From contig NZ_AZDA01000117.1 of NCBI RefSeq assembly GCF_001434575.1, forward strand, positions 1-64,000: a DNA stretch of 64,000 nucleotides, given 5' to 3'. Both the position numbers and the translations under genes were made by a program. The stretch is from Loigolactobacillus bifermentans DSM 20003 (GTDB lineage Bacteria; Bacillota; Bacilli; Lactobacillales; Lactobacillaceae). Numbering within the stretch: the stretch's first letter is position 1; each line of letters starts with the position of its first letter. Positions 25,591 to 34,046 of this stretch are shown here, piece by piece. Below the pieces are notes generated by a model. That model made no database searches and was not told where the DNA came from. It saw only the letters and a list, made by a program, of their open reading frames with translations.

Positions 25591-27972
25591 ATGAGTGAAG
25601 CACAAACTACTGACTATTCATCTACAGAATATTTAGACAACGTTGATAAATACTGGCGCGCAGCTGACTACCTGTCTGTCGGCCAACTATATTTGAAAGA
25701 TAACCCATTGTTACGTCGGGAATTAAAAGCCTCAGACGTTAAAGTTCATCCAATTGGTCACTGGGGCACGATCTCAGGCCAAAACTTCATTTATGCCCAT
25801 TTAAACCGGGTCATTAACAAGTACAACTTGGATATGCTTTACATTGAAGGCCCAGGTCATGGTGGCCAAGTTATGGTTTCCAATGCTTACCTTGATGGCA
25901 GCTATACGGAAGCTTATTCTAAGATCACTGAAGACACTGAAGGGATGAAGCGTTTATTCAAACAATTCTCATTCCCAGGCGGCGTGGCTTCTCATGCGGA
26001 TCCTAAAACACCAGGTTCCATTCATGAAGGTGGCGAATTAGGTTACTCACTTGTTCACGGTGCTGGTGCAATCTTAGATAACCCAGACTTGATTACAGCC
26101 ACTGTAATCGGTGATGGTGAATCAGAAACTGGCCCATTGGCAACTTCTTGGCATGTTAATAAATTCATCAACCCAATTACAGACGGGACTGTTTTACCAA
26201 TCTTAAACTTAAATGGCTTTAAGATTTCTAATCCAACGGTTCTTTCACGGATGTCACATGAAGAATTGAAAGATTACTTCACTGGCTTAGGCTGGGACCC
26301 TCATTTTGTTGAAGGTACTGATCCTAAGAAGATGCATCCATTAATGGCCAAAGAATTAGATGCTGTCATTGAAGAAATCAAGGCCATTCGTAAGAATGCC
26401 AAGGATAACAATGACGAATCTCGTCCAACATGGCCAATGATCGTCTTCCGCGCACCTAAAGGTTGGGGCGGTCCTAAGGCTTGGGATGGCGAACAAATCG
26501 AAGGTTCATTCCGTGCCCATCAAATTCCAATTCCAGTGGATCAAAACCACATGGAACACGCCGACAAGTTAGTTGCTTGGTTAAAGAGCTACAAGCCTGA
26601 CGAATTATTTGATGAAAACGGCACGATCAAGCCTGAAATCAAAGCTTTAGCACCTAAAGGTGACAAGCGGATGGCGAAGAACCCGAACACCAATGGTGGC
26701 GCCTTAACAAAAGAATTGATCTTGCCAGACGTTAAAGACTACGCGTTGGATAACACTGAACATGGCGCTAAGATGAACCAAGATATGATCATTTTAGGCG
26801 ACTACATTCGTGACGTGATCAAGTTAAATGCTGACAACCATAACTTCCGTGGCTTCGGTCCTGATGAAACGTTATCAAACCGTTTGAATGCAGTCTTTGA
26901 AGACACACGTCGTCAATGGCTTGAACCAATCAAGGATGGTAGCGATGCTTTACTCGCCCCTGAAGGCCGGATCATTGATTCAATGTTGTCAGAACATATG
27001 GACGAAGGCTTGCTTGAAGCCTACACCTTAACTGGTCGTCATGGTTTCTTCGCCAGCTACGAGTCATTCTTACGTGTCGTTGACTCTATGTTGACGCAAC
27101 ACTTCAAGTGGTTACGTAACGCTCATGAAGAAGCTGATTGGCGTGCAGATGTCCCTGCTTTGAACATCATTGCTTCTTCAACGGCTTTCCAACAAGATCA
27201 TAATGGTTATTCTCACCAAGATCCTGGTGTTATCACGCATTTGGCTGAAAAGAAGACCAAGTACATCCGTGAATACTTACCAGCTGATGCCAACTCATTA
27301 GTCGCTGTCTTTGACAAGTCTTTAAAGGCGAAACAAGTCATTAACTTGATCGTTGCCAGCAAACACCCACGCCCACAATGGTTCACCGCAACTGAAGCCC
27401 GTGAACTCGTTGAAAAAGGCTTAGGCATCGTTGACTGGGCTAGCACAGACCAAGGCGCTGAACCTGATGTTGTCTTTGCCGCAGCTGGTTCAGAACCAAC
27501 TTTGGAAAGCTTAGCTGCGATTTCAATCTTGCATGAACAATTACCTGATTTGAAGATTCGCTTTGTCAACGTGGTTGATTTATTGAAGTTGAAAGCTGAT
27601 GACCCTCGTGGTTTGTCAGACGACGAATTCGATATGTACTTCACCAAAGACAAGCCTGTCATCTTCGCTTACCATGGTTACGATGACCTGGTTAAAGACA
27701 TCTTCTTCGACCGTCACAACCATAACTTGCATGTTCACGGCTACCGTGAAGAAGGCGATATTACCACACCATTCGACATGCGTGTGCGTAACGAACTGGA
27801 CCGCTTCCACTTGGTTAAGGAAGCCATCTTAGACACCCCTGCCTTCACTGAAAAAGGTGCCCACACCATCCAACAAATGGATGCCATTTTGCAAAAGCAT
27901 CATGACTTCATTCGTGAAGAAGGCACGGACATCCCAGAAGTTGAAGAATGGGAATGGAAGCCTTTAAAGTAA
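25591..27972 (+). CDS. xfp: phosphoketolase (xylulose-5-P / fructose-6-P)
   Basis: About 793 residues, typical phosphoketolase length. Motifs: [10 protein letters not shown], thiamine diphosphate [15 protein letters not shown] (about residues 174-188) and C-terminal ECH-like [15 protein letters not shown]. It cleaves xylulose-5-phosphate (and often fructose-6-phosphate) to acetyl phosphate plus glyceraldehyde-3-phosphate (or erythrose-4-phosphate), the key step of heterolactic fermentation. ATG at 25591 follows aaagggg; an in-frame upstream start is less likely. It lies next to the polyol island, which would supply its substrate. Codon use looks highly expressed. Confidence 0.95.
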   Translation: MSEAQTTDYSSTEYLDNVDKYWRAADYLSVGQLYLKDNPLLRRELKASDVKVHPIGHWGTISGQNFIYAHLNRVINKYNLDMLYIEGPGHGGQVMVSNAYLDGSYTEAYSKITEDTEGMKRLFKQFSFPGGVASHADPKTPGSIHEGGELGYSLVHGAGAILDNPDLITATVIGDGESETGPLATSWHVNKFINPITDGTVLPILNLNGFKISNPTVLSRMSHEELKDYFTGLGWDPHFVEGTDPKKMHPLMAKELDAVIEEIKAIRKNAKDNNDESRPTWPMIVFRAPKGWGGPKAWDGEQIEGSFRAHQIPIPVDQNHMEHADKLVAWLKSYKPDELFDENGTIKPEIKALAPKGDKRMAKNPNTNGGALTKELILPDVKDYALDNTEHGAKMNQDMIILGDYIRDVIKLNADNHNFRGFGPDETLSNRLNAVFEDTRRQWLEPIKDGSDALLAPEGRIIDSMLSEHMDEGLLEAYTLTGRHGFFASYESFLRVVDSMLTQHFKWLRNAHEEADWRADVPALNIIASSTAFQQDHNGYSHQDPGVITHLAEKKTKYIREYLPADANSLVAVFDKSLKAKQVINLIVASKHPRPQWFTATEARELVEKGLGIVDWASTDQGAEPDVVFAAAGSEPTLESLAAISILHEQLPDLKIRFVNVVDLLKLKADDPRGLSDDEFDMYFTKDKPVIFAYHGYDDLVKDIFFDRHNHNLHVHGYREEGDITTPFDMRVRNELDRFHLVKEAILDTPAFTEKGAHTIQQMDAILQKHHDFIREEGTDIPEVEEWEWKPLK

Positions 27973-28050
27973 CACTCTGATTTTGACACATCCTTATGAA
28001 ACTGTTTCAACACCCAACTGATTATGCCAGTGGTCAGTTGGTTAAACTCA

Positions 28051-28091
28051 AAAAACGCCCTGCCGATGACGTGTCGGTGGGGTGTTTTTTT
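28051..28091 (+). terminator. phosphoketolase terminator
   Basis: A GC-rich imperfect stem (aacgccctgccga / tcggtggggtgtt) is followed by ttttttt. Confidence 0.8.
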
Positions 28092-28160
28092 GTGATCAAA
28101 AGACTTTTAAAAGTTTTTAAAACGTATTAAAATAAGTTTATTAAGAAAGGATGGTTTGCG

Positions 28161-28469
28161 ATGAAAATCTTAGATGTACCGACTGTCAGCACCTCTGAAG
28201 TCAAAAAGAATCCAACTAAAATCGCCAAAATGGCCGCTGAATTAGATACTGGCATCTACGTCCTTAACCGTGGTAAAGCACTTAGCGTGACACTCACACC
28301 GGAGCAATACCAACAATTGGTCGCTGATCAGGAAGCCCTACTCGATTTAAAGACAGAACAGCGTGCTTTAGCGGCCATTCAACAAGATGATGGCACACGA
28401 CTGCACGAAACTGAAGCGATTGGTCATCGACTACCCAACGAAATCGATTCTAACGACGGTTGGGAATAG
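28161..28469 (+). CDS. Phd/YefM-type antitoxin
   Basis: 102 residues. The N-terminus (VPTVSTSEVKKNPTKIAKMA) and VLNRGKALSVTLTPEQYQQL match Phd/YefM/RelB-like DNA-binding antitoxins. The C-terminal acidic tail would bind the toxin. The stop codon is immediately before the next gene's start, so it forms a two-gene module with it. Ribosome binding site agaaagga. Confidence 0.75.
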   Translation: MKILDVPTVSTSEVKKNPTKIAKMAAELDTGIYVLNRGKALSVTLTPEQYQQLVADQEALLDLKTEQRALAAIQQDDGTRLHETEAIGHRLPNEIDSNDGWE

Positions 28470-28470
28470 C

Positions 28471-28794
28471 ATGACGCAAACCGACTATGAACTGCAGTAC
28501 TTTAAATCTGCAGCACAAGATTATCGACATTTAGATGGCGCGCAAAAGGTCTTCGTGGATAAAGGGCTAGCACGCATTAAAAAACTTGGCATGCTCTGTG
28601 GCGAACCCCTTAGCGGACCACTAGCCGGTTATCATAAACTTAAAAATCGTAAAATGGGCTTACGCATTATTTTTGGCGCCACTGAAAATAAAATTCAAAT
28701 TATTAATATTGTGGCAATCGGTAAGCGTGAAGATAAAAAAGTTTACAATCAAGCGACCGAACGCCTAAAACATCCTAAAACTGAATTGGACTAA
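28471..28794 (+). CDS. RelE/ParE-type toxin
   Basis: 107 residues, RelE superfamily: KVFVDKGLARIKKL, then GYHKLKNRKMGLRIIFG and a C-terminal VAIGKREDKKVYNQA that is typical of RelE/YoeB folds. Probably a ribosome-dependent mRNA nuclease. It starts one base after the antitoxin stop. A terminator follows at once. Confidence 0.78.
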   Translation: MTQTDYELQYFKSAAQDYRHLDGAQKVFVDKGLARIKKLGMLCGEPLSGPLAGYHKLKNRKMGLRIIFGATENKIQIINIVAIGKREDKKVYNQATERLKHPKTELD

Positions 28795-28827
28795 ACACCT
28801 TATCGAAATTGATGAGGTGTTTTTTTG
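28794..28827 (+). terminator. toxin-antitoxin terminator
   Basis: The stem aacacct / aggtgtt (28794-28800 with 28815-28821) is followed by a T run. Confidence 0.8.
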
Positions 28828-28869
28828 CATTGCCAGCTCAATGGCTCAACACGCGCTAAAGCCGCCGTT

Positions 28870-29142
28870 TCACTCACTGAACAGTGCTTTCTCCCAGTTC
28901 GGGTCACGATCCAAATCATGAATTGGCGTCGTTTCAATCACCTGTTGCAAGCCAGCATCAATCGTCTGTTGTGTTGTGCGGCCTAATTCAAATGGCAGGC
29001 CTTGCTCAGCGACGATTCGCTTATAGAAAATGGTAATGGCACTAGCCGGTGTTAATCCAATTTCACTTAAAATGGCTGCCACTTCAGTTGCCAACGTTGC
29101 ATCGAGTTGCACCTGAATTTGCTTTTTCGCTTTCTTTTGCAT
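28870..29142 (-). CDS. RelB/DinJ-family antitoxin, apparently orphan
   Basis: About 90 residues. KKQIQVQLDATLATEVAAIL and GLTPASAITIFYKRIVAEQ are the ribbon-helix-helix RelB/DinJ pattern. No YafQ-like toxin is next to it, so it may be an orphan antitoxin or repressor. ATG at 29142 gives aaagg 10 bases upstream, better than the GTG three codons earlier. Confidence 0.75.
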   Translation of the reverse strand: MQKKAKKQIQVQLDATLATEVAAILSEIGLTPASAITIFYKRIVAEQGLPFELGRTTQQTIDAGLQQVIETTPIHDLDRDPNWEKALFSE

Positions 29143-29458
29143 GTGAGTCACACCTTTCAGTGAGGTTGTCTCATGAGCAAGTGATGATGTTCAACTTATC
29201 TGCTGATAACTTCTGCCTGCTTCGTTTCTGTTTCACCTTCCCCCGCTACAGATGCCACAATCATTTTAAACATCACATCCCACCGTAAGTGCTCAAAAAA
29301 AATCAGAGCCCTTATCACAACCAATACCACAGTAAATAAAGCTTTTCAGACTATTTTCATAAAACTAACATGCTCGAAAAGTTGCTAGAATTTTCTGAAG
29401 GTGAGTGCTAAACTAGCGTCATGTTATGAAATGTAACATTTAAGGGAGATGTGAGAGG
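29143..29458. promoter_or_regulatory. gap with EIICBA promoter and dyad
   Basis: No gene is supported here. Near the right end an extended minus 10 (tgctaaact, about 29406-29414) is followed by the inverted repeat atgtta / taacat at 29421-29439, just before the ribosome binding site of the EIICBA gene. The dyad is a likely operator. The rest shows nothing recognisable. Confidence 0.5.
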
Positions 29459-31426
29459 ATGAAAGATTATTTACAGCGCATGGGACGCTCATTGCAGCTA
29501 CCTGTTGCGGTACTACCAGCAGCGGCACTGTTAGTCGGGGTTGGCCATTATCTACCTAGCAAGTGGTTTCTAGCCCAGTTTTTACAAGCCGGTGGCACGG
29601 CTATTCTAAATCAGCTTGCGTTACTCTTTGCAGTTGGTTTAGCGCTAGGCATGGTAAAAGACAAATCTGGTGCGGCGGCTTTAGCGGCTGTTGTAGCCTA
29701 TTATGTACCAGTTTCCATTTTGGCCCCGGCTAGCGTGGCACTGTTAAAAGGGATCAAAGTCAGCCACGTTGCCCCCGCTTTTAGCGCCATTAGTGGCAAC
29801 GTCTTTATTGGGATCGTCGCCGGGCTGATTGCGGCAGCCTTGTATAATCGGTTCCACAACACGCAATTGCCCATGGCGTTATCCTTTTTCAGTGGTAAAC
29901 GGATGATTCCCATTTTGGCCGCGCTGGTCATGTTGGTGTTCACCTTAATTTTAATGGTGATCTGGCCGGCTTTATATGGTGCCTTAGTGGCCTTTGGGAA
30001 GTTATTCGTTCATTTAGGCGCAGTGGGAGCTGGCCTATACGGTTTTTTCAATCGCCTGTTGATTCCCACCGGCTTACATCAGGCGTTAAATCAAGTCTTT
30101 TGGTTTAACACCGCTGGCATCAACGATATTGGCAAGTTTTGGGCCAATGAAGGGGTCAAAGGCATCACAGGCCGCTACCAAGCTGGCTTTTTCCCAGTGA
30201 TGATGTTTGGCTTACCGGCTGGGGCTTTGGCCATTTATCGCAATGCCTTACCTGCGCGTAAAAAAGAAACAGCAGGCCTGATGCTGGCCGGCGCTTTTGC
30301 GGCCTTTTTCACCGGTGTCACGGAACCACTGGAATTCTCGTTTATGTTCGTGGCCTGGCCACTGTATTTATTACACGCGGTGTTCACAGGACTTTCGCTC
30401 GCTTTTGCGGCCTTAATGCACTGGACCGCCGGCTTTACCTTTAGCGCTGGCCTGGTCGATTTCGTGTTAAGCGCCCATTTACCCATTGCCAATCAGCCTT
30501 TGATGTTGCTGGCGCAAGGCGTAGTAATGGCGGTGATCTACTACTTTGGCTTTGATTTCGCCATTAAAAAGTTCAATCTCATGACGCCTGGCCGCGAGCC
30601 GGTCACCGCTGAAGCGCCAGTGGTCACCACCGCGGCTGGTCAAGATAAATACCAAATTAAAGCGCAACAACTTTATCAAGCTTTAGGCGGCGCAGCGAAT
30701 TTAACCGTCGTTGACAATTGCACCACCCGCTTACGGTTGCAGCTTAATGACACTGGCAAAGTAGATCAAACTGCCATCAAAGCGGCTGGTGTTGCAGGCC
30801 TAAACGTGATCAGCAAAACGAACTTGCAAATCATCATCGGCACCGATGTTCAGTTTGTAGCCGACGCCTTAAGCGCCTTGAAAGCCAATCACGCACAGCT
30901 TCAAGCTAATCCCGTCACGCCAATAGCAGCGCCAGTCGAACCTAGCACTACCGGACACACAGCCACTGAGACATTGGTTAGCCCTGCCAGCGGTGAACTG
31001 GTGCCCATTGAACAAGTTGCCGATCCAACCTTTGCGCAAAAGATGCTGGGGGATGGCTTTGCCGTCGAACCAACCGCTGACACCATTGTGGCACCAGTTG
31101 ACGGCGTGATCACCACCATTTTCCCAACGAAACACGCCATTGGTATCACCACACCAGCTGGGGTCGAAATCTTGGTGCATATTGGGATCAATACCGTTGA
31201 ATTAGAAGGCACCCCGTTTGAAGTTTTGGTCAAAACAGACCAACACATTCAAGCTGGCACCCCCTTAGTTAAAACCGACTTAACAGCGATTCAAGCTGCT
31301 GGCAAAGCAACAACCACCATGGTTATTTTAACCAACATGGTCGTGATTGATCACACTTCCTTGGCTCAGCTTCATTCGCAACCCATTCAAGCAGGCGATC
31401 CAGTGGCGACTTTGACCACAAAATAA
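29459..31426 (+). CDS. PTS EIICBA, glucose/N-acetylglucosamine family
   Basis: 655 residues with three fused domains. EIIC (about 1-385) includes FGLPAGALAIYRNA and GVTEPLEFSFMFVAWP. EIIB (about 400-480) has cysteine in VVDNCTTRLRL. EIIA (about 515-640) has histidine in ILVHIGINTVEL. EIIC loop patterns suggest NagE or a glucose-type porter; I cannot separate these. No metabolic genes are adjacent. The message ends at a hairpin (31440-31475). Confidence 0.88.
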   Translation: MKDYLQRMGRSLQLPVAVLPAAALLVGVGHYLPSKWFLAQFLQAGGTAILNQLALLFAVGLALGMVKDKSGAAALAAVVAYYVPVSILAPASVALLKGIKVSHVAPAFSAISGNVFIGIVAGLIAAALYNRFHNTQLPMALSFFSGKRMIPILAALVMLVFTLILMVIWPALYGALVAFGKLFVHLGAVGAGLYGFFNRLLIPTGLHQALNQVFWFNTAGINDIGKFWANEGVKGITGRYQAGFFPVMMFGLPAGALAIYRNALPARKKETAGLMLAGAFAAFFTGVTEPLEFSFMFVAWPLYLLHAVFTGLSLAFAALMHWTAGFTFSAGLVDFVLSAHLPIANQPLMLLAQGVVMAVIYYFGFDFAIKKFNLMTPGREPVTAEAPVVTTAAGQDKYQIKAQQLYQALGGAANLTVVDNCTTRLRLQLNDTGKVDQTAIKAAGVAGLNVISKTNLQIIIGTDVQFVADALSALKANHAQLQANPVTPIAAPVEPSTTGHTATETLVSPASGELVPIEQVADPTFAQKMLGDGFAVEPTADTIVAPVDGVITTIFPTKHAIGITTPAGVEILVHIGINTVELEGTPFEVLVKTDQHIQAGTPLVKTDLTAIQAAGKATTTMVILTNMVVIDHTSLAQLHSQPIQAGDPVATLTTK

Positions 31427-31439
31427 CACTGCACAAACC

Positions 31440-31475
31440 AAACACCCTGTTAGCCAATGTGGCGCCAGGGTGTTT
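31440..31475 (+). terminator. EIICBA terminator
   Basis: The stem aaacaccctg / cagggtgttt is followed by ttgg, with a short T run. Confidence 0.75.
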
Positions 31476-31536
31476 TTGGCGTTGCGCTATCATTCATCAT
31501 TTCGTTTTCTTCCAACAACGATCTATCCCAGTCATT

Positions 31537-31905
31537 TTAAAAAAACTGCTGCACAACCTGCTGAATCATCTTCAAGCCACGACTATTGATCTGACCAACG
31601 GGTTGTAAATCAGATCGAACACTGGGATCGATTGCCCGAACGTGCTGTAACAGTGCTGTCCCAACAATATCCCCTGCTAAAAGATAGGGCTTCAGATCGA
31701 CAAATAATGGCGACAGACGGTACTTTTCCATAGCCCGATATTTTTCGGCTGAGCTGATTGGGACCACGATCACAGTATTAAAAAATTGCTGGTATTGGTC
31801 ATTGCTGATCACAAGGGCGGGACGATATTTTTTCATTTCTGTGCCTTTAGCTGGATTAAATTCAATCATTAAAATATCGCCTGACTGTAATTTCCGCTTG
31901 GTCAT
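31537..31905 (-). CDS. mazF: MazF/PemK-type toxin
   Basis: 122 residues. SGDILMIEFNPAKGTEMKKY, RPALVISNDQYQ and VVPISSAEKY are the MazF/PemK endoribonuclease fold. Start overlaps the antitoxin stop by 4 bases. Most likely an mRNA interferase neutralised by its partner. Confidence 0.88.
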   Translation of the reverse strand: MTKRKLQSGDILMIEFNPAKGTEMKKYRPALVISNDQYQQFFNTVIVVPISSAEKYRAMEKYRLSPLFVDLKPYLLAGDIVGTALLQHVRAIDPSVRSDLQPVGQINSRGLKMIQQVVQQFF

Positions 31906-32168
31906 TCTTCAAACACCTCCGCCCCAACGTCTGAACCCCAATCAACTTCATCGGTGGCATAGCTGCCATATTTCGCTGTTTGTTCAGCGACAATCTCCCA
32001 GAGATTATCCTGAGTCAACGGTTTGCGTTTAACTTGGACGCCTTCAGTTGTAATAACAAATTCCAGTTGCTCATGTTCACGCAACTTCAATGCCTGCCGC
32101 ACCTCTTTCGGAACTGTGATTTGATTTTTAGTTGTCATTTGAGCCGTCACCTTTGCGAGCGTCTTCAT
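31902..32168 (-). CDS. mazE: MazE/AbrB-type antitoxin
   Basis: About 88 residues. MTTKNQITVPKEVRQALKL is a swapped-hairpin AbrB DNA-binding domain; the acidic C-terminus would wrap the toxin. ATG at 32168 follows aaaggacgtgattgc and is preferred over an ATG six codons upstream. Confidence 0.85.
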   Translation of the reverse strand: MKTLAKVTAQMTTKNQITVPKEVRQALKLREHEQLEFVITTEGVQVKRKPLTQDNLWEIVAEQTAKYGSYATDEVDWGSDVGAEVFEE

Positions 32169-32540
32169 GCAATCACGTCCTTTCAAAAACTCCTTACATA
32201 TTCCTTACTATCATTATATAGCAATCGCATTTTTTAACAAGCTAAAGGGCCTTGTCAGATTTTCCAAATACCACCTAAGCATGCGTGACCAAATTTCGAA
32301 ATCATTCAATCAAACTAGGGCTGCAAGCCAACATGAATACCGCTCCAGACTGTTTTTATAAGCTGCTAAACCAATTTAAATTGAATCGGCTTTCTTAATG
32401 AATACCATACCATTATGACACCTAAACCAATTTGAATTTAAAACCTCGTCTATGCTATACTGAACGAAATGAAACAGACCCAAGTTAGCCGGCGCTTCCA
32501 AGTGGGAGTGGCGGCTTATTTGAATGAAAGGACGATTTTT
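32169..32540 (+). promoter_or_regulatory. promoter, twin operators and structured leader of the first MFS pump
   Basis: Minus 35 ttgaat (32432-32437), 18-base spacer, minus 10 tatact (32456-32461). A perfect palindrome, caatttaaattg (32372-32383), and a partial copy, caatttgaattt (32428-32439), both preceded by taaac, may be repressor sites; the second covers the minus 35. The leader 32484-32520 folds as agccg / cggct around gcttcc / ggga-type inner pairing. The gene start lies after it. Confidence 0.55.
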
Positions 32541-33926
32541 TTGCAACAAAAGTTACCACGCAATGTGAGTTTTAGTATTTTGGCCACTGGCTTGCTCAGT
32601 TTTATGGGCATTATGGTGGAAACGTCGTTAAACGTGGCCTTTGTCACGCTGACCAAAACCTTCCACGTGAATTTAGCCACCATTCAGTGGCTGACCACCG
32701 GTAATTTACTGGTGGTCACCATGATCATGCTGACATCCGCCCATTTGATCAAACGTTATCCGGTTAAAAACCTCTTTATTTTCGCAACAGTAGCCTTTAC
32801 CGTTGGTTGTTTGTTAGACGGCTTTGCCCAAAACTTCCCGGTCATGCTGCTAGGCCGCTTGATTCAAGCCCTCGGCACTGGCCTGTCCACCCCGCTGATC
32901 TTTCACATTATTTTATCCTGTGTGCCACGGAATCGAGTGGCCACCTATAACGGTTTGGCAGCCATGTTGATCGCGTTGGCCCCCACTTTAGGGCCCACTT
33001 ATGGCGGCCTGCTTACCTCACTGTTGTCATGGCGCTGGGTGTTCTTCATTCTCCTGCCGTTTATGGTGATCGTTATTTTATTAGGTGTATTCAATTTAGA
33101 CCTGCCACCGTTAAAACCAGATGATCAATTTGACGTGCCCGGCTTTGTGATTTTGGCGATTGCCTTAACGATTTTCGATTTATCATTTACCGCCGCAGCC
33201 AAAGCCGGCTTCAGCTCTTGGCAATTTGGCGGTTTACTGGCCTTAACGGCTGTGCTGGTGGGCCTTTACATCCTTTACAACCGCCATGCCAAGCGGCATT
33301 TAATGGACTTTTCAATTTTCAAAGACCCGCTGATCGTTTGGCATTGGGTCAGCTACTTTATTTTGCAATTTATTAACATTGGCTGTGCCTTTATTTTGCC
33401 GCAAGTGGTCCAGTATGCATTACACCGCTCTGCTTTTACTGCCGGGCTGTTGGTGCTGCCAGGCTGTTTAGTCGGGGCGATCGTCGCCCCATTGGCTGGC
33501 CGTTGGTTTGATAATTGTCACCGACCAGCGCCGCTGGTCGTTGGCCACTTAGTCCTGCTGGCTGGGGCCTTGATTTTCGCCTTGATTGGGGAACACACTA
33601 CAATTTGGACCATTGCGATTTTCTACATTCTCATGCGGGCCGGTTTCGGGTTAGCTTTTGGCAACACGATCAGCGATGCCAGCCGCTATGTCGACCCTTA
33701 TCAAAAGGCCGATCTTAACGCCTCATACAACACCAGTCAGCAGTACGCTGGCTCAGTAGGGACTGGCGTCTTTGCAGCCGTGATCGGTGTTTTTCAAGCA
33801 GGCCACACCAATTTAACCACCAGCACCTTACAAGGCGCCATCGCCGACTTTTGGATCATCGTGGTCCTGGCCACCATTGCATTGCTTGGTGGGTGGTATA
33901 GTTATCGCCACAGCCATTTCATCTAA
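32541..33926 (+). CDS. DHA2-type MFS drug efflux transporter, copy 1
   Basis: About 461 residues, 14 predicted transmembrane segments, DHA2 (EmrB/QacA) family: ETSLNVAF near helix 1, QWLTTGNLLVV, RLIQALGTGLSTPL (motif C-like region) and an SQQYAGSVGTGVFAAVIG segment. The open frame extends further upstream, but a TTG at 32541 with gaaagga 8 bases before aligns with the start of copy 2 (LQQKLPR against LEQRLPR). Then the hairpin leader is non-coding. Substrate unknown. Confidence 0.8.
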   Translation: MQQKLPRNVSFSILATGLLSFMGIMVETSLNVAFVTLTKTFHVNLATIQWLTTGNLLVVTMIMLTSAHLIKRYPVKNLFIFATVAFTVGCLLDGFAQNFPVMLLGRLIQALGTGLSTPLIFHIILSCVPRNRVATYNGLAAMLIALAPTLGPTYGGLLTSLLSWRWVFFILLPFMVIVILLGVFNLDLPPLKPDDQFDVPGFVILAIALTIFDLSFTAAAKAGFSSWQFGGLLALTAVLVGLYILYNRHAKRHLMDFSIFKDPLIVWHWVSYFILQFINIGCAFILPQVVQYALHRSAFTAGLLVLPGCLVGAIVAPLAGRWFDNCHRPAPLVVGHLVLLAGALIFALIGEHTTIWTIAIFYILMRAGFGLAFGNTISDASRYVDPYQKADLNASYNTSQQYAGSVGTGVFAAVIGVFQAGHTNLTTSTLQGAIADFWIIVVLATIALLGGWYSYRHSHFI

Positions 33927-33933
33927 ATTGTGG

Positions 33934-34046
33934 TATACTAATCTTAAATCAAATTGACTCACGTTAACCGTAAATTCCGGGAAGCCTGGCTTCCGTGTTG
34001 GGGATCTGCGGTTTTTTTATTTGATGATATTTTAAATGAAAGTAGT
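33934..34046 (+). promoter_or_regulatory. promoter and structured leader of the second MFS pump
   Basis: Minus 10 tatact (33934-33939). The leader has an outer stem aaccg / cggtt (33966-33970 with 34009-34013) followed by ttttttt, so it resembles an intrinsic terminator, plus an inner ggaagcctggcttcc hairpin (33980-33994). The layout parallels the leader of copy 1. It could be an attenuator that senses the pumped compound. Confidence 0.5.

Noticed and set aside
27213-27662. 149-residue minus-strand frame inside phosphoketolase
   Set aside because: Antisense shadow of a strongly coding gene; no translation signals.
28387-28470. Longer start for the RelE-type toxin
   Set aside because: It would overlap the antitoxin in another frame; the ATG at 28471 directly after the antitoxin stop gives the usual toxin length.
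33954-34046. N-terminal extension of MFS copy 2
   Set aside because: The codons fall in the leader hairpin and are unlike copy 1; starts after the hairpin align between the copies.
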